Shown: piece by piece, positions 1 to 6,391 of the stretch
How the letters are laid out: each line of letters starts with the position of its first letter
Position numbering within the stretch: the stretch's first letter is position 1
Assembly: GCA_002389175.1 (NCBI GenBank)
Contig: DGNZ01000152.1
Location: forward strand, 1-6,391
DNA length: 6,391 nucleotides
Direction of reading: 5' to 3'
DNA from: Rhodospirillaceae bacterium UBA4479
GTDB taxonomy: Bacteria > Pseudomonadota > Alphaproteobacteria > Rhodospirillales > Casp-alpha2
Position numbers and translations under genes: made by a program
The notes under the pieces: generated by a model
Database searches by the model: none
The model's input: only the letters and a program-made list of their open reading frames with translations
Told to the model about the DNA's origin: nothing

Positions 1-61
1 CCTGCCTTTTCCATTCTTGTGCTAACGTCTTGCCTCTACTGGCGTGATCGGAGTGCGACTG
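1..61. other. Sequence downstream of the GST gene
   Basis: These bases follow the GST stop codon in the direction of transcription. I see no coding sequence, hairpin plus T run, or repeat in them; the next gene, if any, starts outside the window. Confidence 0.3.
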
Positions 62-1036
62 TCAAGGTAGGACTATTTGGTAGCCAGAACGCGGAAAATG
101 GACGCACACAGTACCCACATCGTCGGTGGTACGTTCTATAACGACCGTCTCTGCATTCGCAAAACGTATTTTACCGGCGACAGGTTGCTCGCCGCCATTG
201 ACGTCAGGGCGGATTGTTACGGTTTGTCCAACTGACAAACCCTGCGGATCGTAGTCGGTTACGCCAGTCTCGGCCGTTGGTTCCAGTCCTCTTGCGCGCG
301 AAATGGCATCCAAGGGAGCCATTTCACTGGGGGTGCCATGGCCAATCGCACGGATATTTTCCTCCCAGCGAACTAGGTCTGTAAACTCGGACAAAAACGA
401 TGGTCCTTCTGCCCATCGGCCGCGTAGAAACCAAACCACATGGTAGAACTGTGCGTCTATCGCCGCAGGTTTTGCGCCCAGCAAGAACGCCCGCCCATCC
501 GACATTTGCGCGTTCAGCCATGAAAGGGGTGCGCGCATTTGAGACACCAGATGCGGCAGTTCAGCATTGGCCTGTTTCAGCGCTGCAGCCCAGTCCTCGC
601 CGAGATAAAGTCGCCCGCGATCCGCAGCAAAGTCTTTGTCTAAATTATCCCCAGCCGCACCCAGAACGTGTCGCACTGTTTGGTCAAACAAGGTCCCATC
701 TGTCCATCTGCTGAGACACCACATCAAGCCCTGCTCGGACGTGGGCATTAGGGAGGGCGAAGGGTAGCGCCGTTCAAGTTCGCGGATGATGCATTGGCTG
801 TCGCAGTAGATGTCCGCACCAATCTGCATTACCGGTGTACGTCGATACCCGCCGGTAAGGGCAGTTAGCGTGGGTTTAGGTGGTAGGCGTGGAATTTCCA
901 CGCTGCGCCATGCAATTCCTTTTATGCCAAATACGACCCTGACTTTTTCCGCCACAGGAGATTGCGGGTAAGCATGGAAGATCACTTCGGATGATTGATC
1001 GGACAATTTGTGTTCCTTTTTCAAATATTCGCTCAT
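62..1036 (-). CDS. Glutathione S-transferase family protein with C-terminal extension
   Basis: This is a cytoplasmic GST-fold protein; members conjugate or reduce substrates with glutathione, and the substrate here is unknown. Numbered from the ATG at 1036 (324 residues), the thioredoxin-like domain spans about 17-93, with YPQSPVAEKVRV carrying the possible active-site serine (about 26), LTGGYRRTPV with the expected cis-proline (about 68), and CDSQCI (about 78-83) at the glutathione-binding position. A helical GST C-terminal domain follows to about 250. The last 70 or so residues form an extra strand-rich segment (VGQTVTIRPDVNG...HFPRSGYQIV) beyond the usual GST length of 200-230. The start is uncertain: ATG 1036 has no clear ribosome binding site, a TTG at 1042 is a longer option, and a TTG at 1006 is preceded by AAAGGA at 7 nt and would place the GST fold close to the N-terminus, giving 314 residues. 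It lies 82 bp after the dehalogenase remnant and may have its own promoter. Confidence 0.88.
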   Translation of the reverse strand: MSEYLKKEHKLSDQSSEVIFHAYPQSPVAEKVRVVFGIKGIAWRSVEIPRLPPKPTLTALTGGYRRTPVMQIGADIYCDSQCIIRELERRYPSPSLMPTSEQGLMWCLSRWTDGTLFDQTVRHVLGAAGDNLDKDFAADRGRLYLGEDWAAALKQANAELPHLVSQMRAPLSWLNAQMSDGRAFLLGAKPAAIDAQFYHVVWFLRGRWAEGPSFLSEFTDLVRWEENIRAIGHGTPSEMAPLDAISRARGLEPTAETGVTDYDPQGLSVGQTVTIRPDVNGGEQPVAGKIRFANAETVVIERTTDDVGTVCVHFPRSGYQIVLP

Positions 1037-1042
1037 GGTCAA

Positions 1043-1118
1043 GCCGTAAATTTTTAGATCACAGCCGGAATGTCATCTATGAATTGGCACGTATCTTTCT
1101 GATTTAGTGACTATAATG
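1043..1118. other. AT-rich gap between dehalogenase remnant and GST gene
   Basis: This spacer separates two minus-strand genes. The 60 bases from 1081 hold 22 G or C, against 37 of 60 in the line from 4681 within the hydantoinase gene. It probably contains the promoter of the GST gene, but I could not pick a convincing -35/-10 pair, and I see no hairpin with a T run that would act as a terminator. Confidence 0.3.
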
Positions 1119-1415
1119 TTAACTGCTTAATTCGATGGCGTAGTCAGCAACATCTTCTAATGAAGTCCCAATTTGGTGCGGTTCGACGCCAAGGCGTTCC
1201 AATGGAAGCCCGTATCGATTGAGCCAGATGGTGCGGTAACCGAACCAGGTTGCTCCACAGATGTCCCAGCAGTTCGACGAAACGAACAGTATTTCTTTCG
1301 TATGACAGCTCAAAGCATCCGGTCCCATTTGATACGCTTCTGGCGCTGTCTTGAAACGTTTTACGGCATCGACGCTTAAAATATGCTCGAAATATCCCTC
1401 AAGCCCCCTACGCCT
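1119..1415 (-). pseudogene. Haloacid dehalogenase type II (HAD family), 5'-truncated remnant
   Basis: About 98 codons match the C-terminal part of L-2-haloacid dehalogenases. These cytoplasmic HAD-fold enzymes normally have about 220-240 residues and remove halogen from 2-haloalkanoic acids. The match starts near 1415 with GLEGYFEHILSVDAVKRFK, which includes the motif III lysine. It then reads EILFVSSNCWD, the family's motif IV, followed by FGYRTIWLNRYGLPLERLGVEP, and ends at a TAA at 1119. The N-terminal half is absent, including the motif I aspartate nucleophile and the motif II loop. Upstream the same frame has a TAG at 1416-1418, and only 36 bp then remain to the DUF2848 stop codon, which lies in the same frame. 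An ATG at 1328 would give a 69-residue piece, but it lies inside the homologous region and lacks motif III. The retained part has no internal stop, so the loss is probably recent. It cannot be an active dehalogenase. Confidence 0.8.
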
Positions 1416-1439
1416 CTATTGGGCTTGATAGCGCGGATT

Positions 1440-1447
1440 CTCCTTCT
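1440..1447 (-). promoter_or_regulatory. Orphan Shine-Dalgarno sequence after the DUF2848 gene
   Basis: The minus strand reads AGAAGGAG here, a strong ribosome binding site starting 7 nt after the DUF2848 stop. No ATG, GTG or TTG follows at a workable distance; instead the sequence runs into the interior of a dehalogenase gene from about 1415. I infer that it is the leftover start signal of a gene, probably the dehalogenase itself, whose beginning was deleted. Confidence 0.45.
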
Positions 1448-1454
1448 GGTTCTT

Positions 1455-2108
1455 CTAAAGAACTGTTGGCAGCTTACGAACAGAATATTCGAGTGTAATC
1501 CGCCGGTTTCGCTTTGGATCTTCAAGTTCCATTTTGTAAGCATGCGAAGGTCTAACACCACCGATTGCCCCAAGCGTCCCACAGAGCATCGCTGAGTTGT
1601 CCCCCATGCCAGAGCGGCTGATCAGTTTTTGCAACGGCAAGATGTTTGAGAGAGCGCCCACTTGATAGCTGACCCAGTTTCCGTCTTCTTTGATTGAGCA
1701 GTGCAGTATTAAGGTGTCCAAGTCTGCATCGACCTCGCACAATCGCCAAACGTCCTTGGCCGCGGGTTTTGCGCAAATCTGCTTTGAAGCCGCGACTGAA
1801 TATGCCTCCAAACCGCGGTCAGTGTGATCAGATGCTAAGCCGAGCCACAAGGCACCAGCACTTTGTATGATGAGCGGTTCAACCTCTCCCGATGTTTCTG
1901 GTCCAAGCACTTCGATGGTGTTTGCATGAACGAGAAGACTGCTGGATACGCGGTAATAGAGTGGCACCTCGCTTGGCGGCGCCACCCCGATCTCCGCAAG
2001 CTCGTCGATATGATGCTGCACTGCATCAGCATTTCGACCAGTCCAACCGGCAACGTAGAGGTGCTCAACGGTAAGGTCTATTTCTGAGCCAGAGTGATAA
2101 AACTTCAT
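1455..2108 (-). CDS. DUF2848 family protein
   Basis: The product is a 217-residue soluble protein without signal peptide or membrane segments. I recognise it as a DUF2848 member from the N-terminal GWTGRNADAVQHHIDEL stretch (21-37), the APPSEVPLYYRV block (43-54), GLASDHTDR (90-98), the conserved SKQ and KP pairs (108-115), the WVSYQVGAL block (145-153), and the terminal LEYSVRKLP. Length and ending look normal for the family, so the gene appears intact. No activity is established to my knowledge. The SDHTDR and SKQ...KP pattern faintly recalls fumarylacetoacetate-hydrolase-fold enzymes, but that is only a suggestion. Its start overlaps the fused hydantoinase stop by four bases, so the two proteins are probably made together and may share a substrate or act in sequence. 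The gene ends 40 bp before a truncated dehalogenase remnant. Confidence 0.85.
   Translation of the reverse strand: MKFYHSGSEIDLTVEHLYVAGWTGRNADAVQHHIDELAEIGVAPPSEVPLYYRVSSSLLVHANTIEVLGPETSGEVEPLIIQSAGALWLGLASDHTDRGLEAYSVAASKQICAKPAAKDVWRLCEVDADLDTLILHCSIKEDGNWVSYQVGALSNILPLQKLISRSGMGDNSAMLCGTLGAIGGVRPSHAYKMELEDPKRNRRITLEYSVRKLPTVL
2105..2108 (-). promoter_or_regulatory. ATGA stop/start overlap coupling hydantoinase and DUF2848 genes
   Basis: The TGA stop of the hydantoinase gene (2107-2105) shares two bases with the ATG of the DUF2848 gene (2108-2106). A GGAAGG ribosome-binding-like stretch lies at 2116-2121, inside the hydantoinase reading frame and 7 nt before this ATG. This arrangement typically gives translational coupling, and so linked amounts of the two proteins. 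Confidence 0.75.
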
Positions 2109-5100
2109 AGGTTTGCCTTCCCAAAACCACCGCCGCCGGGTGTTTTCATGATAAATGAATCGCCTGGCTCCAATTCCACCTGGTCGTTCCCGTCCAGCAG
2201 CTCAAACACCCCATTTGACCGCTGCACGGCGTTTTCACCGGTGGCACCTGGGGACCCGCCATGTGTCCCGTGGGGTGCGACAACGCGGTGCGAGCTGAGC
2301 GTTGTGACGGTCATTGCCTCATTAAAGGTCAACCGTCGCACGATGCCGTCGCCGCCAACAAACGCACCTGCGCCGCCGGAACCGTGTCGAATAGCGAATT
2401 CATCGACACGAACAGGGAAACGGGTTTCAAGCACTTCCGGGTCTGTCATGCGGGTGTTGGTCATGTGGCTATGGACCGCGCTTGTTCCGTGAAAACCGTT
2501 ACCCGCCCCAGTGCCGCCGCAAATGGTCTCGTAGTTCTGGAACACGTCATTGCCGTAGACAAAGTTGTTCATCGTGCCCTGAGAGCTCGCAATCACACCA
2601 AGTGCACCGTAAAGCGCCTCCGCAATGGATTGGCTGACCTCGGTATTGCCAGATATAACGGCGGCGGGGGCACGGGGGTTGATCATCGACCCTTCGGGCA
2701 CAATCAACTCCAACGGTTTAAGACAGCCTTCGTTCATCGGAATATCGCGGCCAACAAGTGTACGGAACACGTAAAGGACGACAGCCCGACAGATCGAAAG
2801 CGGCGCGTTATAGTTCAGCGGGCTTTGTCGCGAAGTGCCGGTGAAATCAATCGTCGCGCTGCGATTTGATTTGTTGACCGTGATGGCCACGTTGATTTGA
2901 GCGCCGCCGTCCATCGGATAGCTGAATGAGCAGTCTTTCAAAACGTCCAGAATACGCCGAACGCTTTCTTCGGCATTATCTTGAACATGCCCCATATAGG
3001 CACGAACGGCCTCAATTCCGAACTGGGTCGTGATCTTCTGCAACTCTGCAACGCCCGTCGCATTCGCTGCGATCTGTGCGGCTAAGTCAGCCATGTTCTG
3101 GTCGACATTGCGGCAAGGATACGTACCAGAGGCAAGCAAATCACGCGTCTCGGGGTCCCGCAACTGCCCCTGCTCGACGAGGAGGAAGTTGTCGATCACC
3201 ACGCCTTCCTCCTCAATAACCCGGCTGTCCGGGGGCGCTGACCCGGGTGTCTTGCCGCCGATGTCGGCATGATGGCCACGCGAGGCGACAGTGTAGATGA
3301 TGGTGGCACCAGTGGCATCAAAAACGGGCGTGATCACCGTCACGTCCGGCAAGTGCGTGCCGCCGTTAAAGGGATTGTTCATCATGAACACATCGCCGGG
3401 CCGGATCTTGCCTACATTCTCTCGCAGAACGGTGCGGACGCTTTCAGACATAGAGCCGAGGTGAACAGGAACATGCGGGGCATTGGCCACCAGATCGCCG
3501 TTTTGGTCAAAGATCGCGCAAGAAAAATCGTAGCGTTCCTTGATGTTCACCGAATAAGCGGTGTTGGCGAGTGTGGCCCCCATCTGTTCGGCAATGGACA
3601 TGAACAGGTTGTTGAACACCTCCAGCATGACGGGATCAACAGATGTGCCGATCGCCTCGGCCCGGGCGATGGGGGTGGTGCGTTCAAGGACTAAGTTACC
3701 GCCCGCCGCACAGGTGGCGCGCCAGCCGGGTTCAATCACATTGGTGCCGGTGGGCTCTGTCAGGATCGCGGGGCCTTCAACGGTTTGGCCAAGGGCCAGC
3801 GTGGTGCGGTCAACAAGCGAGACGTCTTGCCATGTTCCATCGAAACAGACAGCTACCGTCGTCTCATCTAACCCCGCGCCTTGCGTATCGGGTAGGCTTA
3901 CCTGTTCACCGGTCCGACCAACGGCTTCGACCACCAACACGTCGATGATGAGATCGCTTGTGTCCGGCGCAAAGCCGAACCTTTGTTGGTGTGCGTCAAC
4001 AAAGGCGGCTTCCATGTCTGAGGCTGTTCCGAAGGCGACTTCGAGGCTTTGTTGCGCGCCACGTGGCCGGATTTGGACGCGCTTGAGGATGTCGATGTCT
4101 GAGAGTGCGATGCCCTGTTCACTCACTTCGGCGCGGGCGCTTTGCGCTAACTCTGCCAAGGCAGATGCCGCCTCGGTGTCGTTTAGTGGTTTTTCAAACT
4201 GCCGCTCGCGCATGGCGCGGACATCTGCAAGGCCCATGCCAAAGGCCGACAAAACTCCCGCGAAGGGGTGAATGAAAATACGTTCCATCCCCAAGGCATC
4301 GGCCACAAGGCAGGCATGTTGCCCGCCCGCACCGCCGAAGCAGTTCATTGTGTATTGGGTCACGTCATAGCCGCGCTGCACGCTTATTTTCTTGATTGCA
4401 TTCGCCATGTTTTCTACTGCGATGCGCAGGAACCCGATCGCGATATCCTCGGGCGTTTTGCCATCCCCGATCTGTTCAGCAAGTGCCTCAAACTTCTCGC
4501 AAACAGCGTCGATATCAAGCGGCTGATCGGCGTTCGGGCCAAACACATGCGGAAAATGATCCGGGTTCAACTTACCCAAAAGCACGTTGCAGTCAGTCAC
4601 GGTCAGCGGGCCACCACGGCGATAGGCTGCCGGGCCGGGGTTGGCCCCGGCACTTTCCGGACCGACCTGCATACGGCCATCGCGATAGGACAGGATCGAC
4701 CCACCACCCGCCGCAACGGTATGGATCGACATCATCGGTGCGCGCATCCGCACACCGGCCACTTCGGTTTCAAACGAGCGTTCAAATTCACCGGCGTAAT
4801 GGCAGACATCCGTCGAGGTGCCGCCCATGTCAAAACCGATAAGCTTTTCATAGCCCAACTCACCAGCAGAGCGAACCATACCGACAACACCCCCGGCCGG
4901 GCCGGACAGGATCGCATCCCGTCCGTGAAACAAGCGCGCGTCGGTCAGTCCGCCGTTGGATTGCATGAACATCAGCCGTTCGCAGCCGCCCGAATGTGCG
5001 CCCAAAGCGTTCGCAACCTGGTCAACATATCGGCGCAGGATTGGTGACAAGTAGGCATCGACAACTGCCGTATCCCCACGCCCGACCAACTTTATCAATG

Positions 5101-5683
5101 GGCTGACCTCGTGACTGAGCGAGATTTGTGTGAAGCCGGATTGTTTAGCCATATCGCCCAAGCGTTGTTCATGGTCCGGGAAGCGATAGCTGTGCATCAG
5201 GGCGATAGCGACGGATCGATAGCCTTTGCCATACGCGCGGGAAAGCGCTTCGCGGGCTGCGGTCGTATCTAGTGGCGCGACGATGTTGCCCTCGGCATCA
5301 AAGCGTTCGTCCACTTCTACCACATCTTCGTAGAGCAGCTCTGGCAGCACAATATTGAGATCAAAGAGCTTCGGGCGGTTCTGATACCCAATCCGCAGCA
5401 GGTCTTTCATGCCCTTGGTGATGAAGAGCACCGTCTTTTCGCCCTTACGTTCCAGCAGCGCGTTGGTGGCGACGGTTGTGCCCATCTTAACGGCTTCGAT
5501 CAGGCCGGTTGGCACGGTGGCGTCTGCTTTCAGGTCAAGAATTTCGCGAATGCCATGCACCGCGGCGTCCTGATAGGCTTCGGGGTTCTCAGACAGCAGT
5601 TTATGTGTCCGCAGATCACCCTTTGGCGATTTTGCCACGATGTCCGTGAACGTGCCGCCGCGATCTACCCAAAATTGCCACAT
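2105..5683 (-). CDS. Fused hydantoinase A/B (5-oxoprolinase-type) protein
   Basis: This is a cytoplasmic ATP-dependent ring-opening hydrolase of the oxoprolinase/N-methylhydantoinase family. Characterised members cleave cyclic amides such as 5-oxoproline (to glutamate) or hydantoins. With the ATG at 5683 the product has 1192 residues, close to full-length single-chain 5-oxoprolinases (about 1200-1290). The HyuA-like half comes first: DRGGTFTD at 7-14 (phosphate-binding loop), MGTTVATNALLERKGE at 67-82, SGPAGGVVG at 260-268, a second nucleotide motif FDMGGTSTDV at 284-293, and GGAGGQHAC at 450-458. The HyuB-like half starts near residue 682 (DPVMLEVFNN), with NNPFNGGTHLPD at 769-780, HADIGGKTPGS at 805-815, SQGTMNN at 1034-1040, HSHMTNTRMTDPE at 1071-1083 and the terminal TPGGGGFG at 1181-1188. 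No frameshift or lost motif is seen. The stop overlaps the DUF2848 start, and a TRAP permease lies upstream. Family is certain; 5-oxoproline as the substrate is an inference. Confidence 0.95.
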   Translation of the reverse strand: MWQFWVDRGGTFTDIVAKSPKGDLRTHKLLSENPEAYQDAAVHGIREILDLKADATVPTGLIEAVKMGTTVATNALLERKGEKTVLFITKGMKDLLRIGYQNRPKLFDLNIVLPELLYEDVVEVDERFDAEGNIVAPLDTTAAREALSRAYGKGYRSVAIALMHSYRFPDHEQRLGDMAKQSGFTQISLSHEVSPLIKLVGRGDTAVVDAYLSPILRRYVDQVANALGAHSGGCERLMFMQSNGGLTDARLFHGRDAILSGPAGGVVGMVRSAGELGYEKLIGFDMGGTSTDVCHYAGEFERSFETEVAGVRMRAPMMSIHTVAAGGGSILSYRDGRMQVGPESAGANPGPAAYRRGGPLTVTDCNVLLGKLNPDHFPHVFGPNADQPLDIDAVCEKFEALAEQIGDGKTPEDIAIGFLRIAVENMANAIKKISVQRGYDVTQYTMNCFGGAGGQHACLVADALGMERIFIHPFAGVLSAFGMGLADVRAMRERQFEKPLNDTEAASALAELAQSARAEVSEQGIALSDIDILKRVQIRPRGAQQSLEVAFGTASDMEAAFVDAHQQRFGFAPDTSDLIIDVLVVEAVGRTGEQVSLPDTQGAGLDETTVAVCFDGTWQDVSLVDRTTLALGQTVEGPAILTEPTGTNVIEPGWRATCAAGGNLVLERTTPIARAEAIGTSVDPVMLEVFNNLFMSIAEQMGATLANTAYSVNIKERYDFSCAIFDQNGDLVANAPHVPVHLGSMSESVRTVLRENVGKIRPGDVFMMNNPFNGGTHLPDVTVITPVFDATGATIIYTVASRGHHADIGGKTPGSAPPDSRVIEEEGVVIDNFLLVEQGQLRDPETRDLLASGTYPCRNVDQNMADLAAQIAANATGVAELQKITTQFGIEAVRAYMGHVQDNAEESVRRILDVLKDCSFSYPMDGGAQINVAITVNKSNRSATIDFTGTSRQSPLNYNAPLSICRAVVLYVFRTLVGRDIPMNEGCLKPLELIVPEGSMINPRAPAAVISGNTEVSQSIAEALYGALGVIASSQGTMNNFVYGNDVFQNYETICGGTGAGNGFHGTSAVHSHMTNTRMTDPEVLETRFPVRVDEFAIRHGSGGAGAFVGGDGIVRRLTFNEAMTVTTLSSHRVVAPHGTHGGSPGATGENAVQRSNGVFELLDGNDQVELEPGDSFIMKTPGGGGFGKANL

Positions 5684-5692
5684 GAGACGGTT

Positions 5693-5698
5693 CTCCTT
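5693..5698 (-). promoter_or_regulatory. Ribosome binding site of the fused hydantoinase/oxoprolinase gene
   Basis: On the minus strand AAGGAG lies 9 nt before an ATG at 5683. This decides the start: the frame is open for a further 41 codons upstream (to 5806), but that extension overlaps the end of the permease gene and has no family similarity. The conserved DRGGTFTD motif begins only 7 residues after the ATG at 5683, as is usual for this family. Confidence 0.8.
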
Positions 5699-5703
5699 TG
5701 TTT

Positions 5704-5720
5704 GCAGCCCTCGGGGCCGC
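5704..5720. other. Short inverted repeat between permease and hydantoinase genes
   Basis: Seven-base arms (5704-5710 and 5714-5720) flank a three-base loop. In the minus-strand transcript the stem is complete with one G-U wobble and ends 5 nt before the hydantoinase ribosome binding site. On the plus strand there is one A-C mismatch and the hairpin is followed by a run of six T (5722-5727), which would resemble an intrinsic terminator for antisense transcription. No T run follows it in the direction of the genes, so it should not terminate the operon. It may affect message stability or translation; function is unproven. Confidence 0.35.
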
Positions 5721-5750
5721 ATTTTTTCAGTAAAATTGATGGCCGAAACG

Positions 5751-6391
5751 CTAGCCGAGCAAACTTGGCAGCCAGAGCGCCATCTCGGGGAAGGCAATAA
5801 GCGCAAATGCCATGATCAGCATCACAAGCGCATAGGGTGCGGCGCCCAACATCACCTCGCCGATATTGCCTGATTTACGCGCGCCTTGGACGACATAAAG
5901 GTTGAGGCCCACTGGCGGTGTGATCAGCGCCATTTCGATTAGGACAATCATCAGGATGCCGAACCAAACCGCGTCATACCCCTGCGCCAGAACCATCGGG
6001 ACAATGATGGGGATCGTAACAACCATCAGCGACAGCGTTTCGATGAAAAATCCCAAGACGATGTACAATACCACGACAACCAGAATGAACCCGATCGGTC
6101 CAAGGCCCAGCCCCTCCATAAAGGCAGTCAGTTCGCGACCAAGGCCCGCCGAGGAAAGGGTGAAATTCAGGAAGGAGGCGCCGATGATGATCAGCATGAT
6201 CATGGAGGTGATTTTAATGGTCCCAAGCAGGCTCTTGCGTAGCATCGTCCAGTTCACGCCGCCGAATGCGGCAGCGATCAAGAAGGCACCTGCGACGCCC
6301 ACCGCAGCGGCTTCTGTCGGGGTGGCCCAGCCGCGATAGATGGACCCCACGATTAGCCCGAACAGGATCAGGATCGGGAGCAGATCGATCA
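5751..6391 (-). CDS. TRAP transporter large permease (DctM family), C-terminal part, 5' end outside window
   Basis: This is the channel-forming large membrane subunit of a tripartite ATP-independent periplasmic (TRAP) transporter, which uses an ion gradient to import small carboxylates delivered by a periplasmic binding protein. The reading frame is open to the window edge, so only about the last 213 residues are seen, roughly half of a typical DctM protein (about 430 residues). The visible part is almost entirely hydrophobic, with five or six membrane segments. It contains the family-typical TPTEAAAVGV stretch shortly after the edge, an FIETLSLMVVTIPI segment, and the TPPVGLNLYVVQG signature near the C-terminus. 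A GTG at 6350 is internal, because the family match continues upstream (LLPILILFGL). The stop at 5751 lies 67 bp before the fused hydantoinase gene on the same strand, which suggests one operon. The small permease and binding-protein genes are not in the window. Family assignment is secure; the substrate is inferred only from the neighbours. Confidence 0.95.
   Translation of the reverse strand, partial: IDLLPILILFGLIVGSIYRGWATPTEAAAVGVAGAFLIAAAFGGVNWTMLRKSLLGTIKITSMIMLIIIGASFLNFTLSSAGLGRELTAFMEGLGLGPIGFILVVVVLYIVLGFFIETLSLMVVTIPIIVPMVLAQGYDAVWFGILMIVLIEMALITPPVGLNLYVVQGARKSGNIGEVMLGAAPYALVMLIMAFALIAFPEMALWLPSLLG

Noticed and set aside
400..714. Plus-strand 104-residue frame
   Set aside because: It is antisense to the GST gene, with low-complexity composition and no recognisable domain.
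1119..1328. Calling the 69-codon frame from the ATG at 1328 a real small gene
   Set aside because: The homology continues upstream of this ATG in the same frame to about 1415, so the ATG is an internal methionine of a truncated dehalogenase, and no ribosome binding site was evident.
1376..1582. A minus-strand 68-residue frame spanning the end of DUF2848 and the start of the dehalogenase remnant
   Set aside because: It runs out of frame through the DUF2848 coding end and shows no family similarity. Its IRAIK stretch only loosely recalls a dehalogenase N-terminus, too short to rely on.
2094..5047. Several long plus-strand open frames (for example 2261-2869, 3269-3694, 3561-4271 and 4268-5047)
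   Set aside because: All lie opposite the strongly conserved fused hydantoinase gene, overlap each other in different frames, and have no recognisable domains. They are by-products of its codon use.
5704..5727. Transcription terminator separating the permease from the hydantoinase gene
   Set aside because: The T run lies on the plus strand only. In the direction of the genes the hairpin is preceded by A's and followed by the ribosome binding site, so it should not end the operon message.
5684..5806. 41-codon N-terminal extension of the hydantoinase frame
   Set aside because: It overlaps the permease coding end, has no family match, and a good ribosome binding site precedes the ATG at 5683.

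Overview
The window looks like part of a bacterial catabolic gene cluster, most likely from an alphaproteobacterium of the marine Rhodobacterales (Roseobacter) type. That placement is an inference from a TRAP carboxylate transporter beside a fused oxoprolinase/hydantoinase, the moderate G+C, and the general character of the proteins. It is not a species call. Every gene I can support lies on the minus strand, so transcription runs from high to low coordinates.

In transcription order the layout is as follows. (1) 6391-5751: the C-terminal part of a TRAP-transporter large permease (DctM family), cut by the window edge. (2) 5683-2105: a full-length fused hydantoinase A/B (5-oxoprolinase-type) protein of 1192 residues, 67 bp downstream of the permease and with a good ribosome binding site. 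(3) 2108-1455: a DUF2848-family protein whose ATG overlaps the preceding stop (ATGA), so it is very probably translationally coupled. (4) 1415-1119: the 3' part of an L-2-haloacid dehalogenase (HAD type II) gene, which has lost its N-terminal half and its nucleophile motif; an unused Shine-Dalgarno sequence sits just upstream. (5) 1036-62: a glutathione S-transferase-family protein with an extra C-terminal beta-rich domain.

The simplest joint reading is a uptake-and-ring-opening unit. The TRAP system would import a small carboxylated cyclic amide (5-oxoproline or a hydantoin-like compound), the ATP-dependent fused enzyme would open the ring, and the DUF2848 protein would act on the product or the same substrate. 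TRAP binding proteins for pyroglutamate are known in Bordetella, which makes 5-oxoproline a reasonable first candidate, but the sequence does not fix the substrate. The stretch from about 1040 to 1455 is visibly more AT-rich than the hydantoinase gene and carries the broken dehalogenase, so it looks like a site of recent rearrangement. I saw no RNA gene, CRISPR array, insertion sequence or clearly novel system. The most unusual items are the truncated dehalogenase, the uncharacterised DUF2848 partner and the ambiguous start of the GST gene.
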